NCBI RefSeq assembly: GCF_002441695.1
Contig: NZ_JXJW01000005.1
Coordinates: 1-64,000 of the forward strand
Length of the DNA stretch: 64,000 nt
Direction: 5' to 3'
DNA from: Pseudolactococcus piscium
GTDB lineage: Bacteria; Bacillota; Bacilli; Lactobacillales; Streptococcaceae
Below, one piece after another: positions 1 to 10,116 of the stretch. Within the stretch, counting starts at the first letter, position 1. Every line of letters starts with the position of its first letter. Both the position numbers and the translations under genes were made by a program. A model generated the notes under the pieces. It was given only the letters and a program-made list of their open reading frames with translations. It was not told where the DNA came from and did no database searches.

Positions 1-3000
1 TGTCGTACAAAACTTGGTTATGGTCTCTTTTAACCCACTCCACCAGTTTCTATCGAGGTTCTTGCCCTCTTTAGTCTTAGGCTTACCTTTATTACCTGTT
101 GCTTTGGTATATTCATTACTAATTCGCAGCTGTCTCTGAGCTGTTCGGATGGCTTGCTGCTGGGCTGCGCTCACATAGATAGCACTACCGCCATATCCCC
201 TGGAAATCGGATTATAGCCACTAGAGCCGCCGTTCCAATTGCTAGATGACCCGCTTGCTTGTCGTGAGTTACCACCGCCTGACAAGTAACGCTTGGCAGT
301 ATTGACCACATTACCGACAGAGTTGACCACATCGTTAACCCGGTTACCTACCCAGTTTACCACATTGTTAACAACATTTTTTCCCCCGTTCCAGATGGTG
401 CTCACAACTTTTTTGCCGCTGTTCCATGTCTGACTTACTTTCTTCTTGCCCCAATCTAAAGCTTGTTGGAAGATATTTTTCTTATGACCACTTGGATCGG
501 TATAGTTGATCGGGTTATTCTCGACATAGCTATAGCCGTTTTGACTGAGTGAATTATCTTGCTCTCCTTCATAGCTATCTTGGCTTAAGAAAGTACCTGA
601 TTGGCTATCATAGTACCGGGCTCTTAAGTAGGTAAGCCCTGTGATGTCTTGCGCCTCGCCTGTGTAACCATAGGGGTTCCCTGTGTCATCCTTATCTTGT
701 GTTTGACCATAGACCTCGTATGTTCTAGCGTTAACAGCCTCCCCGTTTTGCGTTAAGCCTGTCACACTGCCTCTGGCATCAGTCAAGTATTGATACGCTT
801 CTTTGGATTGACTCGTCTCATAGCTAATCCGGTCATTGCCATAGGTATAGCGTTCCCTAGGTTTGAGCTCCTCATCATAGGTTTGAAGCACCTGTGTATG
901 GTCCTGATTCACATCATTGACATAGTTTCGGCTTTCATAGTACTGATAGCTATCTTCTCGTGTCGTATAGGGGATGAGGACATCTTGTACTTGCGACGCG
1001 TAGGTGACATCCCCCTCGCCTGGTCGATTACCAAGTTCAGGTGGATTAACGACGATGCCTTCTTTATTAGCACGGTCCTTGGCAACTTTTTGGTGATAGA
1101 CTTGAGAAAGTGTCTCAAATGTCTCGATCCAGAAGTTACCCATCGTCTCTGATAAACTGCTAAACCCTTGCACAACATTTTCCGAGAAGCCATACCAGAA
1201 AAGTGAATTCCCATCGCCTTGTGTACTTGTTTTAGGCGATTTTTTCTGCTCTTTTCTACTAAACAGCTGGTAAGCCGTTTTGCCAGTTGTGCGACTGGCT
1301 GTAAAGACACGATTACTGTCACCATCATAAAGTGATGCTTGTAATAAACCTGCTTTATCTTTAACCGCAAGCAAGCGATTTTCTGTATCGTAGATATAGT
1401 CGAGCGTGCTGTCCCCGTCGCTTTGCTTGATCCGATTACCATTTTTATCATAGCGATAAGTGATCGTTTTGCCAGCTTTAGTTTGGCTGATCAAGCGATT
1501 ATTATCGTCATAAGTCAGGTCTGTATTTTCTTTTTTATCACCAGCTTGCCATGTGCTACTGACTTTATTCCCCGCCTGATCATAGCCATAGGAGAAACGC
1601 GATAGTGCTTGCTTCTTAGCCTTATCATAGACAGTCATCTCAGTGATTTGACCTAGACTGTCATAGGCATAGGTTTGCACCACCGTCTCACCTGCTTGTG
1701 TGATGACCTCCTCAGAGATTTGATTATCGGCATCATAGGCATACCCATATGACGAGATCGTCTTACCTTTTTTATCGAGGTGCCTGATTTTTTCAATCCG
1801 ATCATCCAAGCGATAGCTCATGATTGAGCTGGTACCATCCGCGCGTTTGATTTCCGTCATATTGCCTGCATCGTCATAGGTGTAGGTTGTTTGATGCTTA
1901 TCCTTATCGATGACTGCTGTTAACTGATCAAGCGCATCATATTGATAGGTAACTTTAGACCCATCTGGATAGGTGAGTTGCTTGATATTACCATAATTAT
2001 CGTAGGCATACTTGATAATGCTACCATCGCCCTGCCGAACACCAGTGATTTCACCTGCGTCATTATAAGTATAATCTGTCTTACCTGTCAAATCATTCAT
2101 GGCAATGCGACGACCATCCGCATCATAGGTATATAAAACACTGCCATCAGATTTCTCAGAGTAGTCAACCTTTAAGAGCTGATCTAACTTATTATAGTCA
2201 TATTTGATGGTCTTAGTATTTGGCTGCTTCACTTCCTTAAGCCGATTATCCGCATCATAGGTATAGGCTGTCTTATCTCCCAAGGCAGATACTTTTTCTA
2301 CAACATTTGACAGTTCATCATAGCTATATCTTGTCTTTTTACCATTGCCATTTGTGATTTCTGTTATATTGCCAACACTATCATAGGCATAGCTTGTTTT
2401 AGATGCTACCTTATCTAAGCCTACTTTTGCTTCAATCAACTGGTCTGCCTTGTCATAGGCATAGGTATTAATCCTTTGTCCACCTGATGCAACCTGTGTT
2501 AGATTATTATTGCCATCATAGGTAAAGGTATTACTGGCACCAGTACTTGATGTGACTTGAGTTAACCGGTCATCCTTATCATACTGATAGCCCGTGGTCC
2601 GACCAGCTGTATTCGTTTCTGACGTTAGTCGATTACTGGCATCATAGCGCTTTGTTTCTTTTTGACCCTTGGCGTTGACTTTTTGAGTCAAATTACCATT
2701 TGGATCATACTGATACGTTTCTTTGCGTTCCCCATTGATCGTTCTTGTTGTTAATTGGCCAACTGGATCATAATCATAACTGGTTTGTCTGCCGGTTGGC
2801 TGCGTTACCGTCTTAATCCGATCCATCGCATCATAACTATAGCTTGTTTTGGTGCCACTTGGTGTCGTCGCTTGTCTTAAGTTACCCGTTTCATCATAAG
2901 AAAACTTTGTGGTTAACTTAGCTGGATTGGTTGTTGATAACAGCTTACCTGATTGATCATAGGTATAAGTGGTTTGGCGTTTCGCTTGATCTTCTTGTCG

Positions 3001-6000
3001 TATCAGTTGACCAGACACATCATAGGTATAGGTTTGAGATAAGCCCTTAGGAGCAGCTTGCTTGCTTAATCGACCTAGCTTATCATAAGCATAGCCATAC
3101 CTTGCACCATTTGCTAGTGTTCTAGACGTCGTTTGCCCATGTAAGTCATTTTCGTACCTTGTTTGATGCTTATTTTCATCTGTCTCAGAAAGCAGGGCAC
3201 CAGATTGGTCATAGGTAAACTGTTGTACGCCGCCTGTTGGCTTCGTGATACTTGCAATCTGGTTCATACTATCGTAAGTATAAGCCGTTTTATTGCCTTC
3301 CCCACTGGTCTCACTTGTTTTATTGCCTAGATTATCATACCTAAACTGTTGAACGGCACCAGTAGGACTGACTTTTTCGCTCAATCGTGATAATGGGTCA
3401 TACTTCAAAGCAGTTTGGCTACCTTTGGCATCTGTATAGAGAATTAAATTCTTGTTGGCATCATAGCCATAGCTGGTTTTTTCACCATTTTCATCCCTGA
3501 TGCTAGAGACATTTCCTAAAACGTCATAGGTATAGGTGATGGTGCCACCAGCTGGATTTGTCTCTGTTGCGATTTGATTGATGGCATCATACGTGTAGCT
3601 GGTCAAATGCCCCTTGGCATCTTTTTTCTCTTTTAAATTGCCATTTTTATCATAGTTGTAGGATGTCGTCTTGCCTGCTACATCTGTCGATGTTAATAAC
3701 TTCCCAACAGCATCATAGGTAAAGCTTTCGCTAGTCTGATCCGCATGCCTTATTTTGATGACATGATCCTGATTATCATAGGTGTAAGTTGTTTTTTCAC
3801 CTAAACTATTTGTCTCGGTTAGCCTTTGACCGTGGGCATTATAGGTATAGCTTTCGTTAACCCCTTGATTATCTCGCATGTTACTCACACGGTTATCCGA
3901 ATCATAGGCATATGTTGTGACTAACCCATTTGACCTTTTCTCTTCTGTCAACCGATCTAAGGCATCATACTGATAGGCGAGGGTTGACCCATCTGGGTTG
4001 ACTACTGACTGTGTTTTACCTGTTGCTGTATAAGTAAGTTTTGATACATTCCCATTTTCATCTGTTATCGAAATAGGGTAACCCAATTCGTTGTAGTCAT
4101 ATGTTTTCTTATGTCCTAAGGCGTCAACTATAGACGTGACTTGTTCTATTTGGCTATAAGCATAAGTTGTTTGGTTACCTAGCCCATCTGTAACCGTTTC
4201 TGGTAGGTTATGCGCATTATAGGTTGTAGAAGCTGTGTAACCTGCCGCGTCTGTCAGACTTGATTGGTTGCCGTTACCATCATAAGCAACTTTTGTCTGA
4301 TTACCTAAAGCGTCTGTAATGGTCTCTAAAGCGCCACCTTTAGAGTAGCTGTAACTTGTCTTTTTCCCACGCGCATCCTTGAAGGTAAGCACGTTCCCCA
4401 TCTTATCATAGGTGTAGATTCCCTTTTCTTTGTTGGGATAGGTAACGCTTAGCACATTGCCTAGGGCATCATAGACATAAGATGTGACTTTACCATCAAC
4501 TGTCTCAGATAGTTTGTGTCCATTCAAATCATAGACGTAGGAAGCAACAAGTCCTAAAGCATCCGTCGTTTTAGTTAAGCGATTTAACGCATCATATTCA
4601 TTTGTGATTTTTGTCCCATCTGGGTTACGTGTTTCAAGGACATTCCCGCTTTTATCATAGGTATAGCTTGTGACTTGTCCTAAGGCATCAGATTGCGTTG
4701 CGACTTTATTAACTGACGCTTGGTAGGAATAGTCCGTTTTTTGGCCTGCTGCATTAATAAAACGGGTTACTCTACCTAAAGCGTCTCTTTCGTGAGATAT
4801 TTTAGAGTTAGCAACATCAACCTCACTTGATAATCGACTTCTTTTATCATAGGTATAGCTTGTGTTCTGACCTTCAGGGTCGGTCATTTTGAGTTTGTTT
4901 CCGACACCATCATAGGTATAAGCGTAGACACCTCCTGCACCATTGGTCATAGAGGTCTTATTCCCCACTGCATCATAAGTGAACTGAGACGTAAAGCCAT
5001 TTCCGTCTGTTAAAGCAGTGACTTGACCAGCACCATCAAAAACATAACGTGTTGTTTGACCGTCTGGTGTTGTTTCACTTGTTTTGCGACCTTCATTATC
5101 ATAGGCGGTCGTTGATACTCCCCCTAGAGGATTCGTGACACTAACTGGCAACCCGTGTGCATTATAGCTAATCCTTGTTATCCCCTTTAAAGGCGATGTG
5201 ATTTTTGTTAGCAAGGCGCCAGAATATTCATAGGAGGTCACCTGACCTAACGCGTCTTCTGAGCTTGTGATTAGCCCTTGTTTATTTGTTTTTAACCTTG
5301 TTTTTGAGCCGTCATTTCCTGTTATTTTGTTGATATTTCCAGACGTATCATAGCTATAGCTGGTCTTTTTACCGTCATAATCTATCTCACTGGTCAGATG
5401 GTTTTTATCATCATAGGTATTGGTCTGTACAGCACCATCAAACCTCGTTTTAGTTAAGGCATTCCCGCTTTTGTTATACCTAATTGCTGTTTTTTGACCC
5501 AACTCATTTACTTCTTCTATCAAATGATTGGCTTTATCGTATACTTTTGACGTGTTGGTTTGATCGGGATACTCAATCTTTGTAGTTCTATACTGGGCAT
5601 CATAATGATACCTTGTCTTATCGCCATTTGCATCTGTTGTTTGTGTTTGACCATCACTATAAGCTAATGTTGAGACAGCACCTGTCCCGTCAACTTGTTT
5701 GGTAACACGCGCTTTGTCATCATAGCTATTCTCTATGATTTTAGTGCCATTACCATCATACCAAGCCGTCATTAAGTCATTGTTATCATAGTCATAACGT
5801 GTCACAGCCCCACTCGCATCCGTATAATTCATTAAATGACCTGAGTCATCATAGTCATATTTTAGACTTGAGCCATTAGGTAAGCCAATATGGGCGATAT
5901 ATCCTGCATCATTCATGGAGATGTTGTAGGTGAGGCCACTAGGATCGTGAATGGCAGTCATTTGCGCATTTTCATTATATTCAAGGGTGGTGAGATTGCC

Positions 6001-8631
6001 TTGTTCATCTTTTTGACTGCTTAATAGGCCAAAATAGTTAAAGGTTTTTTCTTGATTCTGCTTGTCAGTAATCACATATTCTTTGACGCTGTATGCCTCT
6101 TCCCCATCCCCAAAGTCAGCTTTTTTCTTCTCTTTTTCCTTAACTTTCAAGGATAAATCATAGCCTTCAGGAGAAGTGTAGGTCTCTCCGTCTTTTTTAA
6201 AGGTTAAAATGCTACCGTCACTTCGAGTATAGTAGAGATTACCTGCTTCATCGCTTGTCACTTGCTCATTAAACTCAAATGCCCAACCGCGACCAAAAAG
6301 ACTATTTTGACTTGCACCTTTTGAATTGTAATGTCTTGTAATTTCAAAATCTTGAGTTAAACTAGGAATCGAGACATCTGTTCTATTGAGATAGAAATTA
6401 CCCGTATTGAGGTTGATCGGTTCAAACCCAAACTCACAGTGCAAGCCACGACCCATCAGCAAACTATCAATCGCTTCTTTGCTACCATCTGATAGACTAG
6501 GCGGATTATAGGGTTTTTCAGCATTTTTCTTTGGATTTCGAATAAACAAGGTATTGTTCTTAACTAGTAACATATCTTGCACGCGGTTATCGAAAACAAT
6601 TTGGGATAATGGCACACCGTAATAGGCTGCTATCTTAGGCAGGGTATCATATTGTGTGACCTTATAGATAACAAACTTCTCACTGTTCTTCTTCCCACTA
6701 GATGCACCCTCTTTTTTACTTTCGGCATCGATCGTATATACCTTATTATGATCTGGTGTCGTAAAAGGTAGTCCTGTTTGCCAGTTGGCTAACTTATCTT
6801 TGTATCTGGTCGTCCCTTTTTCAAAGGCTGACTCAAAAAGACTTGAATCAGGGAACTTATAGGAGTAACTCGCATAGGATTGACCACTATAGCCTTTTAA
6901 AGGGTCACTCAACTGATAGTCAATAATTGATCCTGGTGTCGTGATGCCATCTGCGAAGACCCCTTGAAATTGGAGCTTACCCTTCTTATCCGAGGAAATC
7001 ATCGATCTCAGGTTAAGTGTTGTGTTGCCAATCGGGTAGTTCACGTCAACTGGATCAGGTACTGACCAATTAATGGTTAAACTTGGTCGCTTGTCAGGGG
7101 AGAAGTCAACTTGACCCGCATCACCTGTCGAATATGTCGTATAAAAAGCGCCACCGTAATCGCTTTCATTTGTAGCCTGAACAACCAGTCCATAATTCGG
7201 ACTAAGACCCTGTACCCAACTATTGACGGTATCTCGAATATCAAATTGATGCAGCCCATACTTGGCAGAACTGATGGCGTTTTCTCCAGTAGGTTCTTGT
7301 GTTAAGCCAACTGAATTATCCCATGTAAGTGAGTTGATGTTGAAATCTTGCGTCAGTTTATAACTTGAAAAAGTGGCATTTGTTTGCGGGTATTGCACAT
7401 ACTGATAGAGATTATAAGATGCGCTATTAATTTTTGCCTCTTTAGGGATCTTTGAAAAATCATAGTTAACTTTTGTATAGATCCTTGTTCTACCGACATC
7501 TTTAGCATTCCAAACACCCGTCATCTCTTGTGTGATATAGCCGACATAGCCATAGCCTCTGCCTTGATAAGTCCCATGCACAGAGCTCGTTACGGTATCA
7601 ATCAGATTTTCTGTCGGAACAGTAATGGTCGGGTCGATTCTGACAGGATAGCTTCTTTTTGCATCTGCAAGCCATGCCTTATTTGCATCGATTGTTAACT
7701 CATACTCATTTTTATCTTTTTTCAAGCGCATCTTTATTGCGTCGCTTTTTTCACCCTTTTTATCAATCATAACCGGTGCCGAAAGGACAAATAGGACATC
7801 TTTTTTACCTTTTTTTGTCACCACGACTTGGTTGTTTTGTAGATTGGCATCATATGCCTGAGATGAAAATTGATACTTAAACTCATGCTTGTCACGCCAT
7901 TTGTTTAAAATGATTTCTTCTTTAACACCATTATCTGTGACCGTGTATTGCACATCGTCTGCTTCATCGACATTATTATATAAAATCGCATTATCTTTGA
8001 TTGTCGCGTTTTCATATGTTTTATCTTTGGGAAATAATTCTAACGTATCTTTTCCTTTTGAGACTTTAATCCCTTGTTTGTCAGTCACTTTCTCAGGCAA
8101 TATGACATCTACCGGGCTACCACTTGGTTTGAATATGGCTTTTCCATCTGCTTGGTCACTAATGAGATCTAAGTTGACAGGGAATTGGTTCCCTTTTTCA
8201 TCTTGATAAGTCTTGACATCGCCACTAATATACGTGATAAAGTTTGTCTCATCTTTTTTAAATATCTGTTCTTGGCCATTGACTAGAATTGGCTCGCCGT
8301 ATGTCTTTTTTAATGCTGCTGCTTCTTGATTCGTTTTTGTTTCTGAGACTTCTGGTAATCGAATAGCGTGTTTGGCGTCTTGTTTTTCCTCAGTATTTAC
8401 CTGGTCACCAGATGCTTTATTTTCTTTTTTTGTATCACGATTGGGTGTCTCTGGAATGACCGCATCTTTAAGCTCATTTACAGTTGCTTTATAATATGAT
8501 TCAGACTTACTTTGTTCGATCGCATTTTTTATATCATTCGCATAAGCAATAGGTGTATTTGTTAAAATAAGTAGCGTTAAAGCTAGATATTTACTGATTT
8601 TTATCCCTAATTTCCTTAACCTAATCCCCAT
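1..8631 (-). CDS. Giant secreted LysM/RHS-repeat wall-associated protein (3' end outside window)
   Basis: One open frame runs from the ATG at 8631 to the window edge, at least 2,877 codons, with no stop. The start follows a GGAG box 7 nt upstream, 1 bp after the preceding stop. Order of parts: signal peptide ending near PIAYA; a charged linker; a DNRLRE-like module (about residues 360-530, SYPVRIDPTITV onward); a LysM motif (YKVTQYDTLPKIAAYYGV); a DUF6531-type entry (PINLNTGNFYLNRTD); then a very long array of YD repeats; and an RHS core ending YVENNPINYTDPSGHKK near base 485. Beyond the core is a V/N/W-rich linker and the start of a C-terminal domain that is cut off. RHS shells of this kind usually encapsulate a C-terminal toxin (family knowledge). 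Surface display is inferred from the signal peptide, LysM and the sortase gene in the same operon. The toxin and any sorting signal cannot be seen. Confidence 0.93.
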   Translation of the reverse strand, partial: MGIRLRKLGIKISKYLALTLLILTNTPIAYANDIKNAIEQSKSESYYKATVNELKDAVIPETPNRDTKKENKASGDQVNTEEKQDAKHAIRLPEVSETKTNQEAAALKKTYGEPILVNGQEQIFKKDETNFITYISGDVKTYQDEKGNQFPVNLDLISDQADGKAIFKPSGSPVDVILPEKVTDKQGIKVSKGKDTLELFPKDKTYENATIKDNAILYNNVDEADDVQYTVTDNGVKEEIILNKWRDKHEFKYQFSSQAYDANLQNNQVVVTKKGKKDVLFVLSAPVMIDKKGEKSDAIKMRLKKDKNEYELTIDANKAWLADAKRSYPVRIDPTITVPTENLIDTVTSSVHGTYQGRGYGYVGYITQEMTGVWNAKDVGRTRIYTKVNYDFSKIPKEAKINSASYNLYQYVQYPQTNATFSSYKLTQDFNINSLTWDNSVGLTQEPTGENAISSAKYGLHQFDIRDTVNSWVQGLSPNYGLVVQATNESDYGGAFYTTYSTGDAGQVDFSPDKRPSLTINWSVPDPVDVNYPIGNTTLNLRSMISSDKKGKLQFQGVFADGITTPGSIIDYQLSDPLKGYSGQSYASYSYKFPDSSLFESAFEKGTTRYKDKLANWQTGLPFTTPDHNKVYTIDAESKKEGASSGKKNSEKFVIYKVTQYDTLPKIAAYYGVPLSQIVFDNRVQDMLLVKNNTLFIRNPKKNAEKPYNPPSLSDGSKEAIDSLLMGRGLHCEFGFEPINLNTGNFYLNRTDVSIPSLTQDFEITRHYNSKGASQNSLFGRGWAFEFNEQVTSDEAGNLYYTRSDGSILTFKKDGETYTSPEGYDLSLKVKEKEKKKADFGDGEEAYSVKEYVITDKQNQEKTFNYFGLLSSQKDEQGNLTTLEYNENAQMTAIHDPSGLTYNISMNDAGYIAHIGLPNGSSLKYDYDDSGHLMNYTDASGAVTRYDYDNNDLMTAWYDGNGTKIIENSYDDKARVTKQVDGTGAVSTLAYSDGQTQTTDANGDKTRYHYDAQYRTTKIEYPDQTNTSKVYDKANHLIEEVNELGQKTAIRYNKSGNALTKTRFDGAVQTNTYDDKNHLTSEIDYDGKKTSYSYDTSGNINKITGNDGSKTRLKTNKQGLITSSEDALGQVTSYEYSGALLTKITSPLKGITRISYNAHGLPVSVTNPLGGVSTTAYDNEGRKTSETTPDGQTTRYVFDGAGQVTALTDGNGFTSQFTYDAVGNKTSMTNGAGGVYAYTYDGVGNKLKMTDPEGQNTSYTYDKRSRLSSEVDVANSKISHERDALGRVTRFINAAGQKTDYSYQASVNKVATQSDALGQVTSYTYDKSGNVLETRNPDGTKITNEYDALNRLTKTTDALGLVASYVYDLNGHKLSETVDGKVTSYVYDALGNVLSVTYPNKEKGIYTYDKMGNVLTFKDARGKKTSYSYSKGGALETITDALGNQTKVAYDGNGNQSSLTDAAGYTASTTYNAHNLPETVTDGLGNQTTYAYSQIEQVTSIVDALGHKKTYDYNELGYPISITDENGNVSKLTYTATGKTQSVVNPDGSTLAYQYDALDRLTEEKRSNGLVTTYAYDSDNRVSNMRDNQGVNESYTYNAHGQRLTETNSLGEKTTYTYDNQDHVIKIRHADQTSESFTYDAVGKLLTSTDVAGKTTSYNYDKNGNLKEKKDAKGHLTSYTYDAINQIATETNPAGGTITYTYDVLGNVSSIRDENGEKTSYGYDANKNLILYTDAKGSQTALKYDPLSRLSEKVSPTGAVQQFRYDNLGNKTSETSGEGNKTAYTYDSMNQIASITKPTGGVQQFTYDQSGALLSETDENKHQTRYENDLHGQTTSRTLANGARYGYAYDKLGRLSKQAAPKGLSQTYTYDVSGQLIRQEDQAKRQTTYTYDQSGKLLSTTNPAKLTTKFSYDETGNLRQATTPSGTKTSYSYDAMDRIKTVTQPTGRQTSYDYDPVGQLTTRTINGERKETYQYDPNGNLTQKVNAKGQKETKRYDASNRLTSETNTAGRTTGYQYDKDDRLTQVTSSTGASNTFTYDGNNNLTQVASGGQRINTYAYDKADQLIEAKVGLDKVASKTSYAYDSVGNITEITNGNGKKTRYSYDELSNVVEKVSALGDKTAYTYDADNRLKEVKQPNTKTIKYDYNKLDQLLKVDYSEKSDGSVLYTYDADGRRIAMNDLTGKTDYTYNDAGEITGVRQGDGSIIKYAYDNYGNIKQLTYPDGSKVTYQYDALDQLTAVIDKDKHQTTYTYDDAGNMTEIKRADGTSSIMSYRLDDRIEKIRHLDKKGKTISSYGYAYDADNQISEEVITQAGETVVQTYAYDSLGQITEMTVYDKAKKQALSRFSYGYDQAGNKVSSTWQAGDKKENTDLTYDDNNRLISQTKAGKTITYRYDKNGNRIKQSDGDSTLDYIYDTENRLLAVKDKAGLLQASLYDGDSNRVFTASRTTGKTAYQLFSRKEQKKSPKTSTQGDGNSLFWYGFSENVVQGFSSLSETMGNFWIETFETLSQVYHQKVAKDRANKEGIVVNPPELGNRPGEGDVTYASQVQDVLIPYTTREDSYQYYESRNYVNDVNQDHTQVLQTYDEELKPRERYTYGNDRISYETSQSKEAYQYLTDARGSVTGLTQNGEAVNARTYEVYGQTQDKDDTGNPYGYTGEAQDITGLTYLRARYYDSQSGTFLSQDSYEGEQDNSLSQNGYSYVENNPINYTDPSGHKKNIFQQALDWGKKKVSQTWNSGKKVVSTIWNGGKNVVNNVVNWVGNRVNDVVNSVGNVVNTAKRYLSGGGNSRQASGSSSNWNGGSSGYNPISRGYGGSAIYVSAAQQQAIRTAQRQLRISNEYTKATGNKGKPKTKEGKNLDRNWWSGLKETITKFCTT
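1400..5900 (-). repeat. YD-repeat array within the RHS protein
   Basis: A degenerate tandem repeat of roughly 60-63 bp runs through this stretch. On the plus strand it shows as recurring atcataggtat / atcatagctat words, which encode YTYD or YSYD on the minus strand. Each unit of about 20-21 residues has the pattern G-x-x-x-x-x-Y-x-Y-D. Units are diverged, so this is a protein repeat and not a young DNA satellite. It is the RHS/YD beta-shell. Confidence 0.9.
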
Positions 8632-8632
8632 A

Positions 8633-9286
8633 TTAATTCTCCTTTTTCTGATTAAATAGCTCAAAATAAACAATACCAGTCATCATGATCATATCTGTTA
8701 TAAACATAACTAAAGTACCCAGTAACGGATATAAGAGACGACATAAAATAGATAGCCCTAATAGCAAGCAAACACTTAGTAATAGCTTAAAGAAACCCTG
8801 ACTTTTCCAGTCAAATTTTTGATCTTTATAAAGTGTTAAACAATAATAAATCAAGATAAAACGTAACTCACCTTGAATGAATGTTGTCAGTATCCAAATA
8901 AATTGTTTGACCCAATCGTAATCGCGATTTGTAAATGCAAGGATTAATTTCCCTATTCCGCCTACGATTAGCCCTATTACAAAGACTAGTAGGATGTAAT
9001 TTTGGATAGCTTTGATCATTTTTTGTTTTAAAGAGACTTTTTGATAGTACTGATAAACGATAAATAGTAGGATGCCTATACCTATCAAAACGCATAAAAC
9101 ACCCACAAATTTTAGTGTGACCCGATCTGACTTGATAACTAATGTTTCAAGAAATACCTTATTTAAAAACAAGCTACTCCCAATGCCATAACTTAATAAC
9201 CCTATCGTATACAAGATGAAGTATTGGGTTGCTTTAGTGCGTTCTAGTATCCTGATTAACTTTAATCCTGTTTGTTTCTTTTGCAT
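8633..9286 (-). CDS. Polytopic membrane protein between sortase and RHS genes, function unknown
   Basis: I do not recognise a family. The 217-residue protein (from the ATG at 9286) has about six hydrophobic segments (roughly residues 20-38, 45-65, 78-98, 108-130, 143-165 and 170-195) joined by short charged loops, and a charged C-terminus (NQKKEN). The start at 9286 is chosen over the ATG at 9322 because AGAAGG lies 10 nt before it. That box lies inside the end of the sortase gene, so the two genes overlap by 53 bp. The stop is 1 bp from the RHS start. Position suggests a role in export, anchoring or immunity of the RHS protein; that is inference only. Confidence 0.75.
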   Translation of the reverse strand: MQKKQTGLKLIRILERTKATQYFILYTIGLLSYGIGSSLFLNKVFLETLVIKSDRVTLKFVGVLCVLIGIGILLFIVYQYYQKVSLKQKMIKAIQNYILLVFVIGLIVGGIGKLILAFTNRDYDWVKQFIWILTTFIQGELRFILIYYCLTLYKDQKFDWKSQGFFKLLLSVCLLLGLSILCRLLYPLLGTLVMFITDMIMMTGIVYFELFNQKKEN

Positions 9287-9929
9287 GAACAATAAACCTT
9301 CTTCCGTTATCTTTTGTGTCACAAGTAGACAAAATCAGCAATCTGTCAGTTGGGGTATAGCCTATATCCCGATAGTTACCTGTCAAATTCTCAGAAATCT
9401 GTTTGATCGTTTCAAAGTAGTTAGGAACAGCTAGGAGATTTCCTAAATCAAATGTCTGAAATAAATGGTCATCTGTATAGCTATAGGCTGAAAAGATGTC
9501 GTAGGTAATTGTTTCATCCTTACTATCAATTTCAATACTTTTATTTTTTTGAAAAAATGCGCTATCTGCAAATCTCTCTAAGCTACCAAACATCGACCCA
9601 TCATTAGTAGAATGACCATAAACAATCGTGACTAAATCTTTAAAGTCTTTTCTATTCATTTTTTCAGTGAATATCGCACCATATATCGTCTCTGACTGAT
9701 TCACATCATGCCTTAGATAATAGCTATCATCTGACGGATGTTGGACGATCGGATAGTTGATATTTGTCCCTGCAACCTTGATCTGGGCATAGACATCCTT
9801 GTTTTTATAGGTCAACCTCTCTTGCTCACCATCAATTAAAGGCAATAGCTTAGGATTAAGTTCTGTCAGCTTAAGACAAGACACTGCTAAAATCACGAGA
9901 AAAATGATAAAATAGCTTATTTTTTTCAC
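9234..9929 (-). CDS. srtB: Class B sortase
   Basis: A 231-residue transpeptidase with an N-terminal membrane anchor (residues 5-20). Sortase B hallmarks are visible: YYLRHDV, GAIF, the catalytic-His segment IVYGHSTNDGSMFG, the catalytic-Cys segment LLILSTCD, and the catalytic Arg in GRRFIVHA. The start is GTG at 9929, preceded by GAGG at 7-nt spacing. It is the first gene of the sortase - membrane protein - RHS operon. Class B sortases usually have dedicated substrates encoded nearby, so the RHS protein is the natural candidate (inference). The sorting motif would be at the RHS C-terminus, outside the window. The gene symbol reflects class only. Confidence 0.88.
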   Translation of the reverse strand: MKKISYFIIFLVILAVSCLKLTELNPKLLPLIDGEQERLTYKNKDVYAQIKVAGTNINYPIVQHPSDDSYYLRHDVNQSETIYGAIFTEKMNRKDFKDLVTIVYGHSTNDGSMFGSLERFADSAFFQKNKSIEIDSKDETITYDIFSAYSYTDDHLFQTFDLGNLLAVPNYFETIKQISENLTGNYRDIGYTPTDRLLILSTCDTKDNGRRFIVHAKETNRIKVNQDTRTH

Positions 9930-10049
9930 TCTAACCTCTTTTTAATTATATTAGATTTAAATTACATTAGTTATTTTTCTTACTTCTATTGTAAGCTATT
10001 TAAGATTGAATGTAAATAACATTGTTAGTTTATTTAATTGGGAGAAAAT

Positions 10050-10088
10050 AAAAAAAGACAAAATACGAGAAATTCTCATATTTTGTCT
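10050..10088 (-). terminator. Rho-independent terminator after the CoA-binding protein gene
   Basis: A nearly perfect inverted repeat (arms AGACAAAATA / TATTTTGTCT with inner GAGAA / TTCTC) is followed on the minus strand by a T-run (bases 10055-10050). It separates this gene from the sortase operon. Confidence 0.85.
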
Positions 10089-10116
10089 ACTGTAATAAAA
10101 GCCCCATTGGCTTTAT

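Noticed and set aside
790-2136. Several plus- and minus-strand frames of 60-180 codons inside the RHS gene
   Set aside because: They are shadow frames of the repeat-coding strand, lack ribosome sites and resemble no family.
1400-5900. Regularly spaced short repeats on the plus strand, suggesting a CRISPR array
   Set aside because: The repeats are degenerate, have a 60-63-bp coding period, and translate on the minus strand into RHS/YD repeats within one open frame.
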